DNA from: Paraburkholderia phenoliruptrix
GTDB lineage: Bacteria > Pseudomonadota > Gammaproteobacteria > Burkholderiales > Burkholderiaceae
Direction of reading: 5' to 3'
Assembly (NCBI RefSeq): GCF_019511605.1
Contig: NZ_JAEUAV010000011.1
Coordinates: 1 to 64,000 of the forward strand
Length of the DNA: 64,000 bases
Shown: positions 8,748 through 17,595 of the stretch, piece by piece
Position numbering within the stretch: position 1 is the stretch's first letter
Layout: each line of letters opens with the position of its first letter
Translations under genes and position numbers: made by a program
The notes under the pieces: generated by a model
What the model was told of the DNA's origin: nothing
What the model saw: only the letters and a program-made list of their open reading frames with translations
The model's database searches: none

Positions 8748-9008
8748 ATGCGCACCACGCGAGCCATTCATGCTGTCGAGCGGCTGAAAACGCGCAGCGG
8801 CAATCCGCAGTTCGCGGCCATCAGTCTCTCAGGCGGCCTCTTCTATCTCGTCGACAAATCGGGCGGCACGGACAAGAAGGTCTCCGACCCGCTGACGCTC
8901 GACGACTTCGTCAAGTTCGTCGACGCGTACGGTCCGCCAAAGCCCCGTAAGGCGAGCAAGCTCGATGTTGCGTTCGAAGCGCAGATCAGGAAGAGCAAAG
9001 GCGGCTAG
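8748..9008 (+). CDS. Small conserved-looking hypothetical protein
   Basis: An 86-residue basic protein that I do not recognise. It has no signal peptide or membrane segment. The middle reads ISLSGGLFYLVDKSGG, suggesting two beta strands, followed by an acidic helix-like stretch (LTLDDFVKFVDAYG) and a lysine/proline-rich tail. The frame shows the strong third-position GC bias of neighbouring genes, which supports it as a real gene. No convincing ribosome site is seen. It ends five bases before the convergent dehydrogenase stop. Function unknown. Confidence 0.6.
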   Translation: MRTTRAIHAVERLKTRSGNPQFAAISLSGGLFYLVDKSGGTDKKVSDPLTLDDFVKFVDAYGPPKPRKASKLDVAFEAQIRKSKGG

Positions 9009-9013
9009 AACCG

Positions 9014-10162
9014 TTACCGCGCGATCTCGCGCCACTGGCCGTCCGCCGCGCTGCTCGCCAGCATCGCGTCGATGAAGCGCAGGCCCGCAACGCCGTCTTC
9101 CACGGTAGTGAGCAACAGACTCTCGGCGGGCAGCGCGCGGCCCTCGTTCAGCGCCTCGATCTGCAAGGCGGCGTCTTTATACAACTGCGCGAACGCCTCC
9201 AGATAGCCTTCCGGATGACCAGCGGGCACACGCGTCGCGTGCGCCGCGCTCGCGCCGCTCACGCGGGCGCGCGTCAAACGCTGTGCGGCCCCGCCAAGCG
9301 GCGTGAACCACAATTCGTTCGGCTGCTCCTGATCGAATGCAAGGCTTGCGCGGGTTCCGTACACGCGCAGGCGCAACGCGTTCTCCGCGCCGCTTGCCAC
9401 CTGGCTCGCCCACAGCATGCCGCGCGCGCCGTTCGCATAGCGCAGCATGGCTTGCGCATGATCGTCGATGCGCCGTCCCGGCACGAAGGTATGCAACTCC
9501 GCGGAGAGCGCAACAGGCGTCATGCCCGTGACGAACGACGCGAGATGATACGCATGCGTGCCAATGTCGCCGAGACAACCCGCCGGGCCCGCAAGAGCCG
9601 GATCTGTGCGCCAGCCCGCCTGCTTGTTCAGGCCACCGTTTTCGACCGGTTCGGCAAGCCAGTCCTGGGCATATTCGACCTGTACGACGCGAATCTGGCC
9701 GATCTCGCCTGCTTCGATCATCTCGCGCGCATGGCGCACGAGCGGATAGCCGGAATACGTATGCGTGAGCGCAAACAGCCGGTTTTTCTCGCGCGCGAGT
9801 TTGGCGAGCGCCTCGCCTTCGGCGAGGGACACGGCAAGCGGCTTGTCGCACACCACATGAATGCCGGCCTCGAGAAACGCGGTTGCCACCGGCGCATGCA
9901 GATGATTAGGCGTCACGATGGCCACGGCGTCGATACCGTCGTCGCGCGCCGCTTCCGCGCGCGCCATCTCGCGCCAGTCGTCGTAGCTGCGCGCGATGCC
10001 CGCCTCGGCGGCGCTCGCCCGCGCCCGCTGCGGATCGGACGACAGCGCGCCCGCCACCAGTTCAAAGCGGTCGTCGAGCCGCGCCGCGAGACGATGCACC
10101 GCGCCGATGAACGCGCCCTGCCCGCCGCCGACCATGCCGAGTCTGAGTCTTCTGTATGGCAT
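9014..10162 (-). CDS. Gfo/Idh/MocA-family NAD(P)-dependent oxidoreductase
   Basis: Probably oxidises a sugar or polyol hydroxyl to a keto group using NAD(P). The 382-residue product starts [18 protein letters not shown]: a Rossmann GxGxxG-like element at the N-terminus, the [16 protein letters not shown] segment and the VCDKPLAV motif (the conserved EKP-type lysine, here DKP) that marks the family; the C-terminal beta-sheet domain includes [11 protein letters not shown] with the likely catalytic histidine region. An AAGGAG ribosome site eight bases ahead of ATG 10162 fixes the start. It is the last gene of the lacI-ABC operon, 34 bp after the isomerase gene, so the two probably act in sequence on the imported sugar. 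Substrate unknown; inositol- or glucoside-type compounds are candidates. Confidence 0.88.
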   Translation of the reverse strand: MPYRRLRLGMVGGGQGAFIGAVHRLAARLDDRFELVAGALSSDPQRARASAAEAGIARSYDDWREMARAEAARDDGIDAVAIVTPNHLHAPVATAFLEAGIHVVCDKPLAVSLAEGEALAKLAREKNRLFALTHTYSGYPLVRHAREMIEAGEIGQIRVVQVEYAQDWLAEPVENGGLNKQAGWRTDPALAGPAGCLGDIGTHAYHLASFVTGMTPVALSAELHTFVPGRRIDDHAQAMLRYANGARGMLWASQVASGAENALRLRVYGTRASLAFDQEQPNELWFTPLGGAAQRLTRARVSGASAAHATRVPAGHPEGYLEAFAQLYKDAALQIEALNEGRALPAESLLLTTVEDGVAGLRFIDAMLASSAADGQWREIAR

Positions 10163-10196
10163 TGCGCCGCTCCTTTCGCCTTTACTGCCTGAGTGC

Positions 10197-11246
10197 TCAG
10201 ATGCCGAGCACGCGCTTGAGTTGCGCCGCATCGACACCGCTGCCCGCGAAGTCGTCGAATGCATGTTCGGCCACGCGGATAATGTGCTCGCGAATGAACT
10301 GCGCGCCTTCGCGCGCGCCGTCATGCGGATGCTTGAGCGCGCACTCCCATTCGAGCACCGCCCAGCCCGGAAAATCGTATTGCGCCATCTTCGAGAAGAT
10401 CGCGCCAAAGTCGATCTGCCCGTCGCCGAGCGAGCGGAAGCGTCCCGCGCGCTCCACCCAGCCGCTGTAGCCGCCGTACACGCCCTGCTTGCCGTTCGGC
10501 CGGAACTCGGCGTCTTTCACATGAAACGCCTTGATGCGCTCGTGATAGATGTCGATGAACGCAAGGTAGTCGAGCTGCTGCAACACGAAATGGCTCGGGT
10601 CGTAGAGGATGTTCGCGCGCGGATGATGCTTCACGCCCGCGAGAAAACGCTCGAAGCTCACGCCGTCGTGCAGATCCTCGCCCGGATGCAGTTCGTAGCA
10701 CACGTTCACGCCGGCCGCGTCGAACGCGTCGAGAATCGGCGTCCAGCGGCGCGCCAGTTCGTCGAATGCGGCTTCGACGAGACCCGCGGGACGCTGCGGC
10801 CACGGGTACAGATACGGCCACGCGAGCGCGCCCGAAAACGACACGTGCGTGTCGAGGCCGAGACGTTGCGACGCTTTCGCCGCGAGCTTCATTTGCTCGA
10901 CGGCCCACTGCGTGCGCGCCGCGGGATTGCCGCGCACGTGCGGCGCCGCGAAGCCGTCGAACAGCGTGTCGTACGCGGGGTGCACGGCCACGAGCTGCCC
11001 TTGCAGATGCGTCGACAGTTCGGTGATCGCGACGCCCGCGTTGTCGACGGTTTCACGCAGTTCGTCGCAATAGGCGTCGCTCGACGCGGCCTGTTCGAGA
11101 TCGATCAGGCGCGCGTCGCACGGCACCTGAATGCCCTTGAAGCCGAGACTCGCGGCCCAACTGGCCAGATGCGCGAGATTGTCGAACGGCGCTTCGTCGC
11201 CCATGAACTGGGCGAGAAAAATCGCCGGACCTTTGATGGTTCTCAT
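10197..11246 (-). CDS. Xylose isomerase-like TIM-barrel sugar isomerase/epimerase
   Basis: A 349-residue AP-endonuclease-2/xylose-isomerase-like barrel protein, expected to isomerise, epimerise or dehydrate a keto sugar. Likely metal ligands are visible in order: E in CYELHPGE, D and H in YDPSHF, H in AFHVKD and E in VLEWEC, the usual set for a divalent-metal site. It lies between the ABC binding protein gene and the Gfo/Idh/MocA gene. The pairing of this barrel with a Gfo/Idh/MocA dehydrogenase is common in sugar and inositol catabolic operons. No signal peptide, so cytoplasmic. The exact substrate cannot be read from the sequence. Confidence 0.86.
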   Translation of the reverse strand: MRTIKGPAIFLAQFMGDEAPFDNLAHLASWAASLGFKGIQVPCDARLIDLEQAASSDAYCDELRETVDNAGVAITELSTHLQGQLVAVHPAYDTLFDGFAAPHVRGNPAARTQWAVEQMKLAAKASQRLGLDTHVSFSGALAWPYLYPWPQRPAGLVEAAFDELARRWTPILDAFDAAGVNVCYELHPGEDLHDGVSFERFLAGVKHHPRANILYDPSHFVLQQLDYLAFIDIYHERIKAFHVKDAEFRPNGKQGVYGGYSGWVERAGRFRSLGDGQIDFGAIFSKMAQYDFPGWAVLEWECALKHPHDGAREGAQFIREHIIRVAEHAFDDFAGSGVDAAQLKRVLGI

Positions 11247-11289
11247 CGTATGGTTCCTTTAATCAGGGCGTGCGCCGCGCGGCTCATGA

Positions 11290-12252
11290 TCAGAACGGCG
11301 AGTCCGGAAAATAGAAGTCTTTTGCGTTTTCCTTCGTGATGAGCACCGACGGAATGATCGTGGTCGCCGGCAGCTTCTCGCCTTTGAGGCGCGCTTCGGC
11401 CGTCAGCTTGATCGCGTCGTAGATGAACTTCGGCGAATACGACACGTCGGCCTTGGTGAGCGGCGCGCCGTCCATCACGTTCTTTACCATGCCCTTGGAG
11501 CCCGCGCCGCCGAACACGATCTTGATGTCGCTGCGCTTTGCCTGGTCGATGGCCTTGAGCACGCCGACCGCCATGTCGTCGTCGGCGGCCCACACGGCGT
11601 CGATGTGCTTGAAGCGCGTGAGGTAGTCCTGCATCACCTTGAACGCGTCGTCGCGGTTCCAGTTCGCGTACTTGGCGTCGAGAATCTTGATCTTCGGATA
11701 GGCCTTCAGCACGCCGGTGAAAGCGCTCCAGCGTTCGTTGTCGAGCGTGGTCGGAATGCCGCGCAGTGCGACGATGTCGCCCCTGCCGTCGAGCGCCTTG
11801 GCCAGATACTCGGCGGGGATTCTGCCGAACGCGGTGTTGTCGCCGGCCACGTAGGCGTCCTGCGCGCTGGTGTCGGTCAGGCCGCGATCCACCACCGTCA
11901 CATACACGCCCTTCTTCTTGACCTGCGCAACCGGCTGCGTGAGCGACGCCGATTCGAACGGAAAGATCACGAGCGCATTGATCCTGTTGACCGTGACGAG
12001 GTCCTGCAACTGGTTTGCCTGCTCGGGCGAGCCGGCCGCGGTCTTCACGATCACCTTGAGGTTCGGGTGCGCTTTCTCGAGATCGGCCTTTGCCTTGTTG
12101 GCCCACCAGACAATGCCGCCGGTGAAGCCGTGATCCGCAGTGGGAATCGCGACGCCCAGCGTGACCTTGTCGTCGGCGCGGGCAATGCCCGCGCTGCTCA
12201 AGATGCCCAACGCCAGCATGCCGGCGCCGATCGCTCGAATGACCTGTTTCAT
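11290..12252 (-). CDS. Ribose-type sugar ABC transporter, periplasmic binding protein
   Basis: A 320-residue protein with a Sec signal peptide ([20 protein letters not shown], cut after ARA) and a periplasmic-binding-protein type I (RbsB-like) mature part: [19 protein letters not shown], the [18 protein letters not shown] segment and [16 protein letters not shown]. It should capture a monosaccharide or polyol for the permease and ATPase encoded immediately upstream in the operon. The long hinge regions and lack of a lipobox indicate a soluble periplasmic protein. The order ATPase, permease, binding protein, then two catabolic enzymes points to uptake and use of one substrate under LacI-family control. 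Ligand unknown. Confidence 0.9.
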   Translation of the reverse strand: MKQVIRAIGAGMLALGILSSAGIARADDKVTLGVAIPTADHGFTGGIVWWANKAKADLEKAHPNLKVIVKTAAGSPEQANQLQDLVTVNRINALVIFPFESASLTQPVAQVKKKGVYVTVVDRGLTDTSAQDAYVAGDNTAFGRIPAEYLAKALDGRGDIVALRGIPTTLDNERWSAFTGVLKAYPKIKILDAKYANWNRDDAFKVMQDYLTRFKHIDAVWAADDDMAVGVLKAIDQAKRSDIKIVFGGAGSKGMVKNVMDGAPLTKADVSYSPKFIYDAIKLTAEARLKGEKLPATTIIPSVLITKENAKDFYFPDSPF

Positions 12253-12323
12253 GGTTGCGTCTCCTATCTGCTGTTATGAAGCGCGTCTGCGCCTCTTCGT
12301 TTGTTTCACCTCGAACCGCTGCC

Positions 12324-13337
12324 CTACCGCCGTCCGCGCTGCACGAACGCGACGAAGATAATCACCACGCCCTGCACCGCAGCGTTCAGATACACGCTGA
12401 TAATGCTGGTGAGATTCAGAATGTTGGCGATCACCGACAACAGAATCGCGCCGATCACCGTGCCGATCACGCGCCCTTCACCGCCCTTCAGTGCCGTGCC
12501 GCCCACCACCACCGACGCAATCGCCTCGAGCTCCCACAGCAGCCCGGTGGTCGGCGTCGCCGAACCGAGACGCGGCACGTACAGCACGGTCGCAACGCCG
12601 ACGCAAATGCCAAGCAGCACATACGTCACGATCTTCACGCTGTCCACGCGAATCGCCGCGTAACGCGCGACCTGTTCGTTCGAGCCGATGGCCTGCACGT
12701 GCCGCCCGAAAGCCGTGCGGTTGAGAATCAGCGCGCCGCCGGCCGCTGTCACGAGAAACACCCAGATCGGCACGGGTACGCCGAAGAGGCTCGCGTAATA
12801 GACCGGTCCATAAAGATCGGATAACGAATTATCGAGCGTCAGCGCGCCGCCGTCGGCGAGCCAGGTGAGCACCGCGCGAAAAATGCCGAGCGTACCCAGC
12901 GTGACGATGAACGGCTCGATGCGCCCCTTCGTGATGAGCAGGCCATGCGCGCAGCCGAACAGTCCGCCCAGCGCGAGTGCAAAGACAATGCCGAGCGTGA
13001 CGATCGTCAGAGGCGCGAACGTATGGCCGCCCACGCCCGCCGCAAGCGCGTTCATCAGCCAGATCATGCTGCCCGCGATCAGCGCGGCCATCGAGCCGAC
13101 CGACAGGTCGATGCCGCCCGAAATGATCACGAACGTCATGCCCACGGCAATGATGCCGATGAACGAAGTGCGCGTGAGCACGTTCATCATGTTGTCGAGC
13201 GTGGCGAAATCGGGGTTCAGCAGCGTGCCGACGATACACAGCGCGATCAGCCCGGCGAACGGCCCGAGCGCATACAGACGATGCGCGAAGCGCAGCGCGC
13301 GGCCGGATTGCACGGCTTCAGTGGGTGCCGGTCGCAT
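12324..13337 (-). CDS. Ribose-type sugar ABC transporter, permease
   Basis: Membrane component of the sugar importer, 337 residues with 8-10 hydrophobic segments of the BPD_transp_2 (RbsC) family. Diagnostic stretches are [18 protein letters not shown] in the first half, where GGIDLSVG is the RbsC signature, and [15 protein letters not shown] near the C-terminus. The gene starts inside the 3' end of the ATPase gene (20-bp overlap in another frame), implying translational coupling, and is followed after 71 bp by the binding protein gene. Inner membrane; pairs with the double-domain ATPase. Confidence 0.92.
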   Translation of the reverse strand: MRPAPTEAVQSGRALRFAHRLYALGPFAGLIALCIVGTLLNPDFATLDNMMNVLTRTSFIGIIAVGMTFVIISGGIDLSVGSMAALIAGSMIWLMNALAAGVGGHTFAPLTIVTLGIVFALALGGLFGCAHGLLITKGRIEPFIVTLGTLGIFRAVLTWLADGGALTLDNSLSDLYGPVYYASLFGVPVPIWVFLVTAAGGALILNRTAFGRHVQAIGSNEQVARYAAIRVDSVKIVTYVLLGICVGVATVLYVPRLGSATPTTGLLWELEAIASVVVGGTALKGGEGRVIGTVIGAILLSVIANILNLTSIISVYLNAAVQGVVIIFVAFVQRGRR

Positions 13338-14805
13338 GGGCGATCAACTCCTCTTCGGTCAGATGTTCGAGCGTGAGTGTGGCCGGCAGGCGCCCCGCGC
13401 GCATCACGGCGACGCGGTGACACAAGCCGATCAGCTCGATCAGTTCGGATGAAATGACGATCACCGCGCGGCCCTGCGCGGCGAGACGATGAATCAGGAA
13501 GTAGATATCGCGTTTCGCGCCGACGTCTACGCCGCGCGTCGGTTCGTCGAGCACGATCACGTCCGGCTCCGGCTGTAGGAACTTGGCGAGTGCGAGCTTC
13601 TGCTGATTGCCGCCCGAAAGCATGCGCGCGCGGTTCGACAGGTCGCCGGTGCGAATGCCGAATTCGCTCACGGCGCTCTTCAAAGCTTCGCGGGCCGCCT
13701 TCATATCGAGCAGCGGACGCGCGTAGCGCTCGAGCGTCATCAGCGTGAGGTTGTCCTGCAGGTTCAGGTTCACGTGCAGACCTTTGCCTTTGCGGTCTTC
13801 GCTCAGGTAGGTCAGACCGTGACGCATGGCGTCGCGCGGACTCTTCAGATCGACGCTGCGGCCCGCTATTTCAATGCGCCCCGCCGTGCGTTTGCGCAAG
13901 CCGATGATCGCTTCGAACGCTTCGGTGCGGCCCGCGCCGACGAGTCCCGCGAAACCCAACACTTCGCCGGCGCGCACCTCGAAGCTCAGGTCTTCGACCC
14001 AGTCCGGCACACTCAGCCCTTCTACTTTGAGCGCAACCGGCGCGCTCGCGGACACGGTGATCTTTGCAGGAAACATGTCGGACACGTCGCGGCCGACCAT
14101 CAGGTTCGCCATCTGCTGCCGCGCGAGCGCGGCCGTTTCGTTGCGTGCGACAAAGCGGCCATCGCGCATCACGATCACCTCGTCGGTGATGCGCTCCACT
14201 TCATCGAGCTTGTGCGAGATGTACACGATCGTCACGCCGTCCGCCTTCAGCTTCGCCATCAGCGTGAACAGGCGCTCGGTTTCGGAAGGCGTGAGCGTGG
14301 CCGTCGGCTCGTCCATGATGAGCAGCCGCGCGCGGCGCGACAGCGCTTTGGCAATTTCTACCATCTGTTTTTCGGCGACGATCAACTCGCGCACCTTCGT
14401 GTCGGGCGCCCTGTCGAGACCCACCTGCGCGAGATAGCGCGCGGCTTCCGCGCGCATCGCGGCATCGTCGACGAACCAGCCGCGCCGCTTCTCGTGGCCG
14501 AGGTACATGTTCTGCGCAATCGTCAGATGCTCGGCGAGATTGAACTCCTGGTGAATCAGCACGATGCCTTGCGACTCGGCGTCGCGCGAACCGTTGAACT
14601 GCCTGGCTCGGCCGTCGATGAGCACGGTGCCGGAGGTCGCGGTCTCATAGCCCGCGAGAATTTTCATCAGCGTCGACTTGCCCGCGCCGTTCTCGCCGAG
14701 CAGACCGTAGATGCGCGCTGGCGCGAGGTCGAAGCTCACGCCGTGCAGCACGCGCACGGGGCCGAAGTCTTTGCGGATGTCGTCGAAACGGATCGCGAGA
14801 CTCAT
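13318..14805 (-). CDS. Ribose-type sugar ABC transporter, double ATPase subunit
   Basis: A 495-residue protein with two fused ABC domains, as in RbsA/MglA. The first has Walker [10 protein letters not shown] at residues 37-45 and Walker [12 protein letters not shown]; the second has the degenerate P-loop GLVGAGRTE typical of the second half of this family, the signature [14 protein letters not shown] near residue 400 and Walker [15 protein letters not shown]. It powers uptake through the adjacent permease. The start lies 3 bp after the lacI stop and its end overlaps the permease gene, so all three genes are tightly coupled. Confidence 0.94.
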   Translation of the reverse strand: MSLAIRFDDIRKDFGPVRVLHGVSFDLAPARIYGLLGENGAGKSTLMKILAGYETATSGTVLIDGRARQFNGSRDAESQGIVLIHQEFNLAEHLTIAQNMYLGHEKRRGWFVDDAAMRAEAARYLAQVGLDRAPDTKVRELIVAEKQMVEIAKALSRRARLLIMDEPTATLTPSETERLFTLMAKLKADGVTIVYISHKLDEVERITDEVIVMRDGRFVARNETAALARQQMANLMVGRDVSDMFPAKITVSASAPVALKVEGLSVPDWVEDLSFEVRAGEVLGFAGLVGAGRTEAFEAIIGLRKRTAGRIEIAGRSVDLKSPRDAMRHGLTYLSEDRKGKGLHVNLNLQDNLTLMTLERYARPLLDMKAAREALKSAVSEFGIRTGDLSNRARMLSGGNQQKLALAKFLQPEPDVIVLDEPTRGVDVGAKRDIYFLIHRLAAQGRAVIVISSELIELIGLCHRVAVMRAGRLPATLTLEHLTEEELIAHATGTH

Positions 14806-14808
14806 GGT

Positions 14809-15927
14809 TCAGGTGCTCCCGCGAATCACGAGCCGGTGCGGCAACAGCACGCCAGGCACGTTCGCCAGCGGATTCGCAAGCCGCTGCAGCAAGAGGCGCG
14901 CGGCGGTCTCGCCGAGTTCGCGCATTGGCTGCGCGATCGTGGTGAGCGGCGGGTCGACTTGCGCCGCGATGGAGATGTCGTCGAAACCGATCACCGCCAC
15001 GTCATCGGGCACGCGTTTGCCGATGCTGCGCAAGCCGTGCAGCACGCCGGTGGCGAGCGTGTCAGAAACGGCGAAGATCGCGGTGGGCGCATCGGGCGGC
15101 AGCATCAGCGTGGCGGCGGCCGAGGCGCCCGCTTCGTAGTCCAGGCTGTTGAGGTTCATGCGCCAGCCGGGAAGCGGCGTGATGCCCGCTTCGGTCAGCG
15201 CGTCGAGATAGCCTTGCTGCCTCTGGCGTGCATACAGATAGTCGATGTCGGAATTGATGAGGCCTATGCGCTGGTGCCCGCGCGCGAGCAAATGCCGCAC
15301 GGCGTCGCCCGCTGCCCGATAGTTGTCGATGCCGACGTACGGCACGCCCATCGCCGGATCGAACTCGCAGCAGGCGACCCACGGCAGCGCGCTCGACGCT
15401 TCGCCGAGCGCCTGCTGGATCGTCGCGGGGTCCAGGCAGATCGCGCCGTCCGCGCGGCGGCGGCGCAGCAGGTCGAAGTAACTGCGCTCGCGGCCCGCGT
15501 CGGCGCCGGTATCGCACAACAGCATGAAGTAGCCGTGCTGACGCGCGACGCTGTCGATGCCGCGCACGATCTCCGCGTAAAACGGATTGCCGAAGTCGGG
15601 CACCATGGTCAGCAGCAGACGGCTTTCGGCCGTGCGCAAGTTGCGCGCGAGTTCGTTCACGCGGTAGCCGCTTGCGTCGATGGCGGCTAGCACCTTGTCG
15701 CGCGTCGCGGGCCGAACGTTCTCGTGCGCGTTCAGCACGCGCGACACCGTGGCGACCGACACGCCCGCCTGCCTCGCGACGCCGGCAATGGACACGCCCT
15801 CCGTGCCATGCCGGGCATGCGCGAGCGGCTGCGTCTCCATGAGCGGCTCACGCTGCGATTGCGGGGCCGGCTCGACTGGCGCCGCGCTCGGGGCGGCAGG
15901 TTTCGCTTTTGACGTGGAACGGGACAC
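14809..15927 (-). CDS. LacI-family transcriptional repressor of the sugar operon
   Basis: A 372-residue LacI/GalR regulator with a 40-residue proline/serine-rich N-terminal extension, then the HTH VSIAGVARQAGVSVATVSRV with hinge helix, then a periplasmic-binding-protein-like effector domain (LLTMVPDFGNPFYAEIVRGI). The start is taken as GTG at 15927 because a GGAAG ribosome-site core lies nine bases ahead; an in-frame ATG at 15840 (METQPLAHAR) is the alternative and would remove the extension. A perfect palindrome 18 bp upstream of the GTG is its probable operator, so it likely represses itself and the transporter/catabolic genes behind it. The inducer is presumably the transported sugar. Confidence 0.9.
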   Translation of the reverse strand: MSRSTSKAKPAAPSAAPVEPAPQSQREPLMETQPLAHARHGTEGVSIAGVARQAGVSVATVSRVLNAHENVRPATRDKVLAAIDASGYRVNELARNLRTAESRLLLTMVPDFGNPFYAEIVRGIDSVARQHGYFMLLCDTGADAGRERSYFDLLRRRRADGAICLDPATIQQALGEASSALPWVACCEFDPAMGVPYVGIDNYRAAGDAVRHLLARGHQRIGLINSDIDYLYARQRQQGYLDALTEAGITPLPGWRMNLNSLDYEAGASAAATLMLPPDAPTAIFAVSDTLATGVLHGLRSIGKRVPDDVAVIGFDDISIAAQVDPPLTTIAQPMRELGETAARLLLQRLANPLANVPGVLLPHRLVIRGST

Positions 15928-15944
15928 GCGCTCGGCTTCCGAAA

Positions 15945-15962
15945 AATGTAATCGATTACATT
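15945..15962. promoter_or_regulatory. LacI-type operator palindrome
   Basis: AATGTAATCGATTACATT is a perfect 18-bp inverted repeat with a central CG step, the classic shape of LacI/GalR operators. It lies just upstream of the lacI GTG (15927) and overlaps a plausible minus-strand -10 element (TGTAAT). It was the only such site noticed in the operon, which suggests control of the whole unit from this point. Binding by the adjacent regulator is inferred. Confidence 0.8.
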
Positions 15963-16116
15963 CTTGGGCGAAAACGCAAGGGACTGCAAGGCCGGATTGC
16001 TAGGGATAAACACGGGGGCGACGCTGACAGGACAGCCGCGAGCGCGGCCAAAAGTGCGGCCAAAAGTCCGACCAGCAGCGTAGCCAAACGGCGGCAAAAA
16101 CGCGGCCAGCAGCGCG

Positions 16117-16160
16117 GCTAGAAGCGGGCTAGAAGCGGGCTAGAAGCGGGCTAGAAGCGG
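16117..16160. repeat. Four 11-bp tandem repeats
   Basis: Four exact head-to-tail copies of GCTAGAAGCGG, preceded from about 16020 by degenerate relatives (GCCAAAAG, GGCCAGCAG units). Non-coding spacer between lacI (minus) and the methyltransferase gene (plus). A short array of this kind can vary in copy number between isolates. Confidence 0.85.
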
Positions 16161-16216
16161 GCGAAAGGCGCGGCCAGCAGCGGTTGCCGCCTCTCGCCCG
16201 GGCTCCGGGCGCCATT

Positions 16217-16225
16217 TGGTACAAT
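16217..16225 (+). promoter_or_regulatory. Candidate extended -10 promoter for the methyltransferase gene
   Basis: TGGTACAAT matches an extended -10 element (TG, one base, then TACAAT), about 100 bases before the ATG at 16328. No good -35 is present at normal spacing, which is acceptable for extended -10 promoters. It is the best promoter candidate in the 400-bp gap between lacI and this gene; the rest of that gap holds the operator palindrome and the tandem repeats. Confidence 0.45.
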
Positions 16226-16327
16226 CCCGCAGTTACGCTGCCGCGGCGTGCTTGCCTGCATTCTGCCGGGGCGCTCGCGCAGCAGGAAAATCGCCACACT
16301 CGCCAAACCAGAACCGCCAAATCCACC

Positions 16328-16981
16328 ATGAACATCGAGCAAGCGCGTTTCAACATGATCGAACAGCAGATCCGCCCCTGGGAAGTGCTCGACCAGGACG
16401 TGCTGAATCTGCTGTCGATCGTCAAGCGTGAAAACTTCGTCCCCGCCGCTTACCGCGAACTGGCTTTCGCCGACTTCGAAGTGCCGCTGCCGGCCGGCCA
16501 GCACATGCTGGCGCCGCGCGTCGAAGCGCGCGTGCTGCAGGAACTGGCGGTGAAGAAACACGAAAGCGTGCTGGAAATCGGCGCCGGCTCCGGTTATATG
16601 GCGGCGCTGCTCGCGCATCGCGCGCAACACGTGCTGACCGTCGACATCGAACCCGAACTCGCTGAACTGGCCAAGGCCAACCTGATCGGCAACGGCGTGC
16701 TGAACGTGGAAGTCGCAACGGGCGACGCCGCACGCGGCTGGGCCGCCGCCGCTCCGTACGACGTGATCTGCGTGTCGGGCGGGCTGCCGGTGCTGCCGCA
16801 GGAAATGCTCGAGCATCTGAAGATTGGCGGCCGTCTGGCTGCGTTCGTCGGCACGGCGCCGGTCATGAAAGCGCAGGTCATCACGCGTATCGACGAAAAG
16901 CAGTACCGCATTGCCGACGTGTTCGAGACGTATGTCGAGCCGCTCGTCAACGCCGTGCAGCCGCCGCGCTTCAAGTTCTGA
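16328..16981 (+). CDS. Protein-L-isoaspartate O-methyltransferase family protein
   Basis: A 217-residue class I SAM-dependent methyltransferase of the PCMT family, which repairs isoaspartyl residues in damaged proteins by methylation. SAM motif I reads VLEIGAGSGYMAALLA near residues 78-93; the N-terminal MIEQQIRPWEVLDQDVL and the substrate-loop region GQHMLAPRVEARVLQ are family-typical. Starting further upstream is possible but the ATG at 16328 gives the usual length. The rhodanese gene follows after 61 bp on the same strand. This subgroup differs from E. coli Pcm, so activity on isoaspartate is family-level inference. Confidence 0.86.
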   Translation: MNIEQARFNMIEQQIRPWEVLDQDVLNLLSIVKRENFVPAAYRELAFADFEVPLPAGQHMLAPRVEARVLQELAVKKHESVLEIGAGSGYMAALLAHRAQHVLTVDIEPELAELAKANLIGNGVLNVEVATGDAARGWAAAAPYDVICVSGGLPVLPQEMLEHLKIGGRLAAFVGTAPVMKAQVITRIDEKQYRIADVFETYVEPLVNAVQPPRFKF

Positions 16982-17042
16982 TCTGCCTTTTTCACGGAAC
17001 GGCCGGCGCGCCCGCGCCGTCCATTGAACGGAAGTCCCGCTG

Positions 17043-17366
17043 ATGCAAAACCTGACCGCTCCCGCGCTCGCCGAATGGCTCGCCGACACCTCGCGCCCGG
17101 CTCCCGTGCTGCTCGACGTGCGCGAACCGTGGGAACTCCAGACGGCTTCGATGCCCGGCATCGTGTCGATCCCGATGCGCGAAATTCCCGCGCGCAGCGA
17201 AGAGCTGGATGACGACGCGCAGATCGTCTGCATCTGCCATCACGGCGCGCGCAGCGCCCAGGTCGCGATGTTCCTCGAGTCGCGCGGCCACACCAACGTC
17301 TTCAATCTGCAAGGCGGGATTGACGCGTGGTCGCGTCAGGTGGATCCGTCGGTTCCGACGTACTGA
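17043..17366 (+). CDS. Single-domain rhodanese-like sulfurtransferase
   Basis: A 107-residue single rhodanese domain, similar in size to GlpE/PspE. The active-site loop is CHHGARS with the catalytic cysteine at about residue 65, after VLLDVREPWEL (the conserved DxRE) and before the C-terminal NLQGGIDAWSRQVD motif. It would carry a persulfide and transfer sulfane sulfur to thiols or cyanide. No signal peptide, so cytoplasmic. It follows the methyltransferase gene with 61-bp spacing and precedes the tolC remnant. The physiological acceptor is unknown. Confidence 0.93.
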   Translation: MQNLTAPALAEWLADTSRPAPVLLDVREPWELQTASMPGIVSIPMREIPARSEELDDDAQIVCICHHGARSAQVAMFLESRGHTNVFNLQGGIDAWSRQVDPSVPTY

Positions 17367-17460
17367 TTTTTCGCGGGCGGCCAGGCGTGGGCAGGCGCCG
17401 TTGGTGGCGTCTGCTCTGTGGTGCTTGCTTGCGGACTTGTTTGCGGGCTGGTTTATGGGC

Positions 17461-17595
17461 TTGCAGCGGTCTCTGGCGCGCACGTCGCTGGACGCGAACG
17501 TGCGCGGCTATCAGGCCGAGGTGCGTAACAACATCAATGTGTTGAGCGCGCAAGACCGGTTCTTCTGTCTGCGCGACACGGCGAGGTCAATCAGA
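17461..17595 (+). pseudogene. Remnant of a TolC-like outer-membrane efflux protein gene
   Basis: The plus-strand frame reads TSLDANVRGYQAEVRNNINV then LSAQDRFFCLRDTARS, which closely matches the C-terminal coiled-coil part of TolC-family proteins (typical form: SLDAN..GYQ.GVR.NIDVLNAQ..L). Only about 45 residues are recognisable; upstream and downstream sequence has lost similarity, there is no start region, and the remnant ends where the convergent lipoprotein gene begins to overlap. In Burkholderia relatives I recall a complete tolC gene after the methyltransferase and rhodanese genes, so this is probably a deletion/recombination scar. Family identity is by eye only. Confidence 0.7.
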
